From an uncultured Bacteroidales bacterium (GTDB taxonomy: Bacteria > Bacteroidota > Bacteroidia > Bacteroidales > UBA932): a stretch of DNA of 48,211 nucleotides. The position numbers were made by a program, and so were the translations under genes. The stretch is from the NCBI GenBank assembly GCA_946055165.1, contig CAMGFA010000010.1:1-48211 (forward strand). Reading direction: 5' to 3'. Positions 43,093 through 48,211 of the stretch are shown here, piece after piece. Each line of letters starts with the position of its first letter. The stretch's first letter is position 1. The notes under the pieces were generated by a model. It was not told where the DNA came from. It worked only from the letters and a program-made list of their open reading frames with translations, and ran no database searches.

Positions 43093-45342
43093 CTAAAAAT
43101 TATACCTCAGCCTAAGCATACAAGACAGCGGTGCCTGAGGGAAGAGTCCTTCTTCCTGATAGAACTCGCCGCTTTCAGGGAAATAGGCGCGGTAAATCCA
43201 GGCATCGGCGCAATACATATTGTTCAGCAAGTTATTTACATACAGGCCCAGATCGAGGCTGTTGCCATGCCTGAAGCGGAACTGCTTGCTCAGCGAGGCA
43301 TCCATCACGAAGTAGGCCGGAAGGGAGCGCTCCTCGCACTGGGTATTGTCCCAGTACTGCTTGCCCACATACTTGCCCTGCAGCCTGATGCAGAGGTCGT
43401 TCCAGGACGATGATGCCGATGCCAAAGGCTTGCAGTCCACAAATACTGCCCCTACGCACGATGGCGACATAAGCATGGTGGTGTTGGTGTAGTGCTCGTT
43501 GTGCTGCTGGGAAATTGGCGTCCAGTCATCGGTATAAGTCTCGTACCAGGCGGTAAAATCGGCCAGTTTGTTGCTGCTCAAGGCAATATTTCCGCCCAAG
43601 TCGAGATGCCTGCACACATTTACCCCTGCGCTGATTTCCACACCGCGCCTCCAGGCACGACCCACATTCTCCTTGAGCGCATAGCCTGAATCGGACAGTT
43701 TTCCGGTTTCGAGCAGCATGTCCCAATACTCCATGTCGTAGAGGTTCAGGGCGGCCGATACCCTCTCGCCGCTGTATTCCCAGCCCAGTTCGATATCGAG
43801 CAGGGTTTCCGGCTTGAGTTCCAGCCTTGCATCGGCCGGGTCAAGCTTGTTGTTGCTGATAATCACCTCTTTGATGTCGCTTCTTCCCGGCTCGCGGTGG
43901 CCGATTCCGGCACTGAAATAAAGCCTGTGCGCCTTCGAAGGAGAGTAGCTCAATCCGAGGCGCGGATTGAAGAAAGCCCAGGATGTGCTGTAGTCCAGCG
44001 GGCCCGCATCGTCATCCAGTCCGCTCATTACCAGGCTGATATTCCTGAACTGCAGGTCGAGATAGGCGTTGAGCCCTTCCGCCACAGCATAGTTGGCGCG
44101 GGTATAGGCGCTGAAGTCCTTCTTGAGGCCATTGTTCAGGTACCAGCGGTAGTTGGCATCGGTTCCGGTGATGTTGTTCCAGAGAATGTCGCCGAAGTGG
44201 TCGCCATCGTAAACGCTATAGCTCAAGCCTCCTGTAAGTTGCAGGCCATCAGTGGTATAGCGTAAATCGGAATTGGCTACGAAGTAGTTGTTTGCCATTG
44301 ATTTGTTGATGATGAAATCGGCCTTCTTGTAGGTCTGCCCGTCTTTCTCGAAAGGCTCCAGCCCATAGGCCGAGCACTTCTTTTCTGCCTTGTACTGCTC
44401 GTAGTAGCCATCTCCCCGGGTGTAGTTCAATGTGCTGGTCCACAAGAGATTGTCTGTAAGCATGAGGGTATAGTTGAGCTGGAGGTGCTGCTGAAGGTAG
44501 TTGTCGCTCTCGTTGTCGTAGTAGTGCACGTTGCCCAAAGAATCGTACCATTCGCCGGCCGGATTGTAGCGTCTGTCTTCCGCCAGCATGGAAGCCGGAA
44601 TGCCCTCCCAGGTAATGCCTGTATGCTGTTTTCCAAGCAGATAAGTCAAACGCAGGGAACTGCTCTCCCCCAACCATCCGAGCACCGCGAGGAGCGATTC
44701 AGAATCGGCCCAGGCATTGCGGATGTAGCCGTCGGTGCTGTTCTTCGAATAGGCGAAATTTGCGTATAAGCCATTGGACAGCAGTCCGGTAGTAGCTTGC
44801 ACAGCGGTGGTAAGCGTGTTCCACGAGCCGCGGGCGATGTCAAAACTTCCGCCTGCGTGCTGCGATACCATTGAGGTGTTCATGTTGATGCTTGCTCCGA
44901 ACGCACCGCTGCCGCTTTCCGATGTGCCCAGTCCCCTTTGGAGCTGCACCGATGAAAGCAGGTTCCCGAGGGCCGGGATGTTCACCCAGAAGACCTCCTG
45001 CGATTCGGCATCGTTCAGGGTTATTCCGTTGAGAGTCACGTTGATCTGCGAGCCTTTGGAGCCGCGCACGCGCAGTTTGGAATAGCCCAGACCGGTGCCA
45101 CCTTCGTTGCTGCTCACAACCGAGGGCTGGAACTGCAGCGCCATTGGCAGCGACACCATCGGACTTGCCTGGCGTAACTGCTTCTTGTCCAGCATTGTAA
45201 ATGTTACAGGTGTGCTCTTGGACGCGCGGCTGATGGCAACCACTGCGCTGTCGAGCCTTTCGACTTCGCCCTCCGGACTCTGTGCCGAAGCGACGCTTGT
45301 GCCCATTATCAGGGCCGATGCAATAAATAAAAAACCTCGCAT
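43093..45342 (-). CDS. TonB-dependent outer-membrane receptor, predicted thiamine(-phosphate) transporter
   Basis: A 749-residue 22-strand barrel receptor with signal peptide (MRGFLFIASALIMGTSVASA). The plug has LRVRGSKGSQINVTLNGITL and SSVQLQRGLGTSESGSGAFG, and the barrel ends LRLRYNF with the terminal aromatic. The substrate is inferred from the TPP riboswitch in its leader, as for thiamine receptors of Bacteroides. Unlike the known Bacteroides thiamine operon, no PnuT-type permease or thiamine kinase gene follows; a terminator comes directly after. The inner-membrane partner is presumably encoded elsewhere. Confidence 0.88.
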   Translation of the reverse strand: MRGFLFIASALIMGTSVASAQSPEGEVERLDSAVVAISRASKSTPVTFTMLDKKQLRQASPMVSLPMALQFQPSVVSSNEGGTGLGYSKLRVRGSKGSQINVTLNGITLNDAESQEVFWVNIPALGNLLSSVQLQRGLGTSESGSGAFGASINMNTSMVSQHAGGSFDIARGSWNTLTTAVQATTGLLSNGLYANFAYSKNSTDGYIRNAWADSESLLAVLGWLGESSSLRLTYLLGKQHTGITWEGIPASMLAEDRRYNPAGEWYDSLGNVHYYDNESDNYLQQHLQLNYTLMLTDNLLWTSTLNYTRGDGYYEQYKAEKKCSAYGLEPFEKDGQTYKKADFIINKSMANNYFVANSDLRYTTDGLQLTGGLSYSVYDGDHFGDILWNNITGTDANYRWYLNNGLKKDFSAYTRANYAVAEGLNAYLDLQFRNISLVMSGLDDDAGPLDYSTSWAFFNPRLGLSYSPSKAHRLYFSAGIGHREPGRSDIKEVIISNNKLDPADARLELKPETLLDIELGWEYSGERVSAALNLYDMEYWDMLLETGKLSDSGYALKENVGRAWRRGVEISAGVNVCRHLDLGGNIALSSNKLADFTAWYETYTDDWTPISQQHNEHYTNTTMLMSPSCVGAVFVDCKPLASASSSWNDLCIRLQGKYVGKQYWDNTQCEERSLPAYFVMDASLSKQFRFRHGNSLDLGLYVNNLLNNMYCADAWIYRAYFPESGEFYQEEGLFPQAPLSCMLRLRYNF

Positions 45343-45367
45343 AAAACTTTACATTTACGCAAGGGGC

Positions 45368-45382
45368 GGCGCAGCCAGCGCC
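45368..45382 (-). promoter_or_regulatory. Hairpin in the TPP riboswitch expression platform
   Basis: GGCGC/GCGCC with a 5-nt loop, between the aptamer and the ATG at 45342. On the mRNA it is preceded by CUCUUUUU. It could form part of the switch controlling termination or translation. Confidence 0.4.
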
Positions 45383-45394
45383 AAAAAGAGTGTG

Positions 45395-45470
45395 TGCCTT
45401 CCCTACGTCGGAATTACCCGAATCAGGTTCTATGGGACTCTCTCAACCTCCTTCCGGAAGTACCCCCGCA
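45395..45470 (-). ncRNA. TPP (thiamine pyrophosphate, THI-box) riboswitch
   Basis: The minus strand carries the THI-box landmarks in order: GGGGT, then GTTGAGAGAGTCCC (canonical CTGAGAGGG-like), GAACCTGAT, GGGTAAT and CGTAGGGAA. These are the pyrimidine- and pyrophosphate-sensor helices. It lies 53 bases upstream of the TonB receptor start, in its leader, so it should shut off the receptor when TPP is plentiful. Confidence 0.93.
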
Positions 45471-45483
45471 ATTATTTCGGCCG

Positions 45484-45515
45484 CAAATATAGTCCGATTT
45501 CTTGATTTGTACAAA
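45484..45515 (-). promoter_or_regulatory. Promoter of the riboswitch-TonB receptor transcript
   Basis: On the minus strand, TTTG (45515-45512), 20 nt, then TATATTTG (45491-45484): a full match to the Bacteroidota promoter, immediately before the riboswitch. Confidence 0.7.
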
Positions 45516-45550
45516 TTTTTCGGCCGATTCCAAAACGAGGGTCTGAGGGC

Positions 45551-46306
45551 TCAGCGCTGCTCTTTCAGGCGGACTTCGTAGAGTCGTGGCCAGTTCTTGC
45601 CGGTGAGGAAGATTCGGCCCTCTCCATCCACCGCAATGCCATTGAGCACATCGGTTTCGGGACCTCGCAGATGCTCCGGCAGCAGCCCTTCGCAATCCAC
45701 AACGCCCTCCACCTTACCGTTTTCAGGATTGATTATCAGGATAATATCTGTCGTATAGACATTCGCCCAGATTTTACCGTCTATCCACTCCAATTCGTTA
45801 AGATAGCGCATTGCCCTGCCGTTGAGCGTGACATTGAGCGTCTTCTGCAGCTTGAGTTCAGGGCTGAGGAAATAGAGACTGGACGATCCGTCACTGGCAA
45901 TGAGCCGGCTGCCGTCGGTAGTGAGACCCCAGCCTTCGCGCGGATAGGAGTAGCTCTGCAGGTATTCGAAATTCTTCGCATCGTACACGAAAAGAACCTT
46001 GTTCGTCCACGTGAGAAGATAGAGTTTGTCATTTAGAATGGCCGATCCTTCCATAAAGTACTTCCGCGCGAACTTCTTCTCTTTCAAGGCCTTGCCGCTC
46101 TCGAGCTCCACCTCGAGAAGTTTGCTCGAGCCATATTGCCCGCAGCTCTCGATGAGGCGGTCGCCATCCCAAAACAGCCCCTGCGTGTAACTGTCGGTGG
46201 AATGGGGATATTCTTTCACAACTTCCACCTTGTAACGCTTTACTTGGGCGCAAGCCGGAAGGAAGCACAGTAAAAGCAAAAATTGAAGAATGACGAATCG
46301 TTTCAT
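45551..46306 (-). CDS. Glutaminyl-peptide cyclotransferase (exported)
   Basis: A 251-residue protein of the plant/bacterial-type beta-propeller cyclase family (Glu_cyclase_2) that converts N-terminal Gln to pyroglutamate. The N terminus MKRFVILQFLLLLCFLPAC looks like a signal peptide, possibly a lipoprotein lipobox (LPAC), so it acts in the periplasm. Diagnostic stretches are HSTDSYTQGLFWDGDRLIES, GREGWGLTTDGS-like REGWGLTTDG, YLNELEWIDGKIWANVY and VLNGIAVD. Many exported Bacteroidota proteins begin with Gln after signal cleavage. A TACATTTG -7-like box lies at 46311-46318, very close to the start. Confidence 0.92.
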   Translation of the reverse strand: MKRFVILQFLLLLCFLPACAQVKRYKVEVVKEYPHSTDSYTQGLFWDGDRLIESCGQYGSSKLLEVELESGKALKEKKFARKYFMEGSAILNDKLYLLTWTNKVLFVYDAKNFEYLQSYSYPREGWGLTTDGSRLIASDGSSSLYFLSPELKLQKTLNVTLNGRAMRYLNELEWIDGKIWANVYTTDIILIINPENGKVEGVVDCEGLLPEHLRGPETDVLNGIAVDGEGRIFLTGKNWPRLYEVRLKEQR

Positions 46307-46388
46307 AATTCAAATGTACACAAAAATGACGAATTTTTAAATATCAATTTAAATTGTTATTTTTGTTTGTTTTAGTAAAAACATTTGT

Positions 46389-46722
46389 AATCAGGTGGGG
46401 CATTCCGTCGCGGCCTTCGGGCTGAGGAAAGTCCGGACAAGACAGGGCATTGCACTGTGGAAAGCACAGCTGGGGGTAACCTCAGGCAAGCCGTAACAGA
46501 AAACAACTACCTCGTGAGGTTATTTGGAGCCTTCCGGGGAAAAGGTGAAAACGCGAGGCAAGAGCTCACGACGTTCGGCAGTGATGCCGGGCGGGTACGG
46601 CACTGCAACTTGCAAAACCAAATATACTGGCAGATGAGGGCGGCCCGTCCGATGCCAGGGGGTAGGTTGCGAAGATAAATGACGGAAAGAGAACAGAAAC
46701 CGGCTTACAGCCCCAGCTGATT
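46389..46722 (+). ncRNA. rnpB: RNase P RNA (bacterial type A)
   Basis: The ribozyme subunit of RNase P, which matures tRNA 5' ends. The conserved GAGGAAAGTCCGGACA segment starts at about 46423, and the 3' partner ACAGAAACCGGCTTACAG is at about 46693-46710. P1 pairs AATCAG at the 5' end with CTGATT at 46717-46722, giving about 334 nt. The GCCTTCGGGCTG hairpin is also as expected. End positions are good to a few bases. Confidence 0.95.
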
Positions 46723-46758
46723 ACTATTTTATTTTCCTCACCCCCTCACCCCGCTCCG

Positions 46759-47002
46759 CCACATCGCTCCGCAACATTAGTCGCCACATCGGTCCGCAAC
46801 ATCAGTCTGCCATATCATTCTGTCACATCAGTCCGCCACATCGGTCCGCAACATCAGTCTGCAGCATCAATCAGCACGTCTATCGCAACAACATTATGTC
46901 ATATCGCGATGCAACATCAGTCTACAACATCAGTCTACAACATCAGTCTGCAACATCAATCAGCCATATCAATCTGTCACATCAGTCTGCAACATCACGC
47001 TG
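46759..47002. repeat. 13-bp minisatellite between rnpB and tRNA-Phe
   Basis: About 19 consecutive units of a 13-bp motif, consensus CAACATCAGTCTG, with two units shortened by one or two bases. Identical neighbours (46911-46949 region) suggest recent expansion. 13 is not a multiple of 3, and the frames crossing it read as meaningless repeats, so it is non-coding. Confidence 0.93.
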
Positions 47003-47104
47003 TGGATTTCACCTCCAGAGAAAAGTCAACAGTAAAAAAGAAGACGAGGGCGAAAGAAAAAATTTGCAGATTCAAAAATAATTACTACATTTGCAATCCC
47101 AAAC

Positions 47105-47177
47105 GGTGCCATAGCTCAGTTGGTAGAGCAAAGGACTGAAAATCCTTGTGTCCCTAGTTCGATTCTCGGTGGCACCA
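47105..47177 (+). tRNA. tRNA-Phe (GAA)
   Basis: A full cloverleaf: acceptor GGTGCCA/TGGCACC, D arm AGCTCAGTTGGTAGAGC, anticodon stem AAGGA/TCCTT with loop CTGAAAA (anticodon GAA), and the T loop GTTCGATTC. The 3' CCA is not encoded. Confidence 0.97.
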
Positions 47178-47180
47178 CAG

Positions 47181-47206
47181 AGCGACTCTTCGGAGTCGCT
47201 TTTTTC
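47181..47206 (+). terminator. Intrinsic terminator after tRNA-Phe
   Basis: AGCGACTC, UUCG tetraloop, GAGTCGCT, then T6. It starts 3 bases after the tRNA. Confidence 0.93.
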
Positions 47207-47462
47207 ATATCCCCCATCCCCCAAAAAAAAACGTGATTTTCTATATCCTGTAAAGCTTTGCGAACCTCGCAGTTCTCATGTATATCAGGACAACATTCGA
47301 GTCACATGCAAAAGTATGTGTTTACGCATAGATATTCTGAAGTCTGAAGAGGAAGTAGTGTGGACATAAGTGGTTGGTGACAGCCGCCGCGAGGAGGGCC
47401 AATCCACAGAGCCCACCGCAGCGGCGAGCTGTAGCAGCCGAGCCGCGTAATGCGAGGCTGCG
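47207..47462. other. Non-coding spacer with GC-rich palindromic segment
   Basis: No gene recognised. 47376-47467 is strikingly GC-rich with closing arms GGTGAC/GTCACC and AGCC/GGCT about 90 bases apart and internal GC palindromes. It might fold as a structured RNA or be part of a mobile-element end. Confidence 0.4.
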
Positions 47463-47567
47463 TCACCTTTCTCTACGTTTCTTTTCGTCAGTGAAGTATA
47501 GATACCTTTTGATAAAGTTGTCCAGGTGCTCAGGAGACAATCCTAGATGTATCCTGACAGGTGGCAA
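47463..47567 (-). pseudogene. Small ORF or gene remnant, 34 residues
   Basis: The minus strand encodes LPPVRIHLGLSPEHLDNFIK followed by RYLYFTDEKKRRER and a TGA. Its composition (helical, charged, aromatic) looks like the C-terminal end of a real protein. The only start is TTG, after an in-frame TAA, so a 5'-deleted remnant is likely. No family was recognised. Confidence 0.35.
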
Positions 47568-47601
47568 TTAGAATCTCAATCACATACTTTTGGACTTGAT
47601 C

Positions 47602-47648
47602 CCATTATTTTAGATGGCGGGACTTGAGCAGAGTTGTAGCTACGGGAC
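47602..47648. repeat. 47-bp repeat, second copy (inverted relative to 1-47)
   Basis: Exact reverse complement of bases 1-47. Outside it, TAGCTACGG recurs at 47655-47663 as an extra partial copy. A hairpin-prone GCGAAAA/TTTTCGC segment follows at about 47673-47696. Confidence 0.85.
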
Positions 47649-47935
47649 TGGTTTAGCTACGGCGCCATTTTAGCGAAAATAGGGCCTTTTTTCGCTATTT
47701 TGCGCGTTCTTGAGGGGCCTTGCCTTCAGAGACTCCTTCCCACTTCGCTACGCTTGTGGGCCCCTTCCTTCCTCAGGAGACGAGGTCTCTTTCGGCAAGA
47801 CCCTCAATCTCGCTTCCAATAGCATCGCCCAGCAGTAATCAATTAAAGAAAACGTTCCACAAGCAACTTGCAAATTGGAAGAATTGCCTTCGAGAAAAAC
47901 ATCGAGCACAACTACAATACTTAACACGCTGATTA
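47649..47935. other. Spacer without recognised gene
   Basis: No supported coding sequence. It contains short palindromes (CCCAC/GTGGG near 47740, AGAGAC/GTCTCT flanking it) but no conserved RNA was recognised. Confidence 0.4.
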
Positions 47936-48211
47936 TCAGTAATACGAAAATCTGTAAGGTGCTCTATGGCACCCAATTGATGCCGTTGAGCACAAGGATG
48001 TGCCACTCACACACATAGAATGGACTTTGCCGTGCTCGATGAATTTCACGAGGCAAGCAAAACCATTACATCTGGCACACCCATATTTCCTCCACTTGTG
48101 CCATTTGAGCACTACCGTTCCAGATGCCTTTTCACAAGGTTCATCGCTGCATCTGAAACGCCCACCTGCCTCCCACATACACCATCCCAACACCACCGTG
48201 CCAGATGCCAT
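47936..48211 (-). CDS. Partial CDS: protein with tandem 27-residue Trp/Cys repeats
   Basis: An open frame of at least 91 residues that runs off the right edge; the ATG at 48211 may be internal. Two adjacent units align: ASGTVVL-GW-MW-----RC----C and ASGTVVL-KW-KW-----RC----C. Of the residues conserved between units, several use different synonymous codons (Gly GGC/GGA, Val GTG/GTA, Leu TTG/CTC, Cys TGC/TGT twice), which suggests selection on protein sequence. After the repeats comes a Cys/Ser-rich tail to a TGA at 47936. No known family was recognised. Confidence 0.45.
   Translation of the reverse strand: MASGTVVLGWCMWEAGGRFRCSDEPCEKASGTVVLKWHKWRKYGCARCNGFACLVKFIEHGKVHSMCVSGTSLCSTASIGCHRAPYRFSYY

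Noticed and set aside
46759..47002. CRISPR-like array
   Set aside because: Units are 13 bp and contiguous with no unique spacers, and no cas genes are present; it is a minisatellite.
47211..47229. C5 and A9 runs after the tRNA-Phe terminator as further contingency tracts
   Set aside because: They lie in non-coding DNA with no gene or promoter nearby to be switched.

Overview
This window comes from a Bacteroidota chromosome, most likely an uncultured gut-type member of the Bacteroidales. Three things point there. Promoters match the Bacteroidota -33/-7 type (TTTG, about 20 nt, TAnnTTTG) with no clear Shine-Dalgarno sites. There are two fimbrillin (type V pilus) loci with DUF3575, DUF5119 and DUF4906 partners. 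A TonB-dependent receptor gene sits behind a TPP riboswitch. The family or genus cannot be fixed from the sequence alone.

Layout. 1-321: no recognisable gene; bases 1-47 are an exact inverted copy of 47602-47648. 322-2959 (-): hisS, chorismate mutase and DAHP synthase, an overlapping set. 3017-4753 (+): sppA, then a terminator. 4826-8854 (-): a GH2 beta-galactosidase and a HAD phosphatase. 8970-12553 (+): an acyl-CoA synthetase and htpG. 12550-19368 (-): a housekeeping run ileS, dksA-like, lspA, gtrA-like, uvrB. 19425-20634 (+): cvpA and tsaB.

20631-42737 is a 22-kb surface-appendage island, almost all on the minus strand. Locus B (upstream, 42737 to 31576) runs DUF3575 protein, DUF5119 lipoprotein, three fimbrillins, a fimbrillin-like lipoprotein and a 1088-residue DUF4906 protein. 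Locus A (29087 to 20631) runs DUF3575 protein, DUF5119 lipoprotein, two fimbrillins and a 1070-residue beta-helix adhesin. Between them lie a plus-strand AlbA_2/ATPase/winged-helix regulator, a 3' fragment of a second DUF4906 gene and a 10-bp tandem repeat.

The main finding is that the first gene of each locus carries a 9-bp mononucleotide tract where a length change should switch it. In locus A, C9 lies inside the coding sequence and breaks the frame; C8 would restore a 497-residue protein matching the 503-residue paralogue. In locus B, G9 lies between the -33 and -7 elements of the predicted promoter and gives 21-nt spacing, where better-supported promoters here use 20. This suggests two paralogous pili under slipped-strand phase variation, one translational and one transcriptional, both caught in the state predicted to be off or reduced.

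42738-46306 holds the riboswitch-controlled TonB receptor and a glutaminyl cyclotransferase. 46389-47200 holds rnpB, a 13-bp minisatellite, tRNA-Phe and a terminator. 47371-48211 is an accessory-looking end with gene debris, the second 47-bp copy and the C-terminal part of a protein with 27-residue Trp/Cys repeats.
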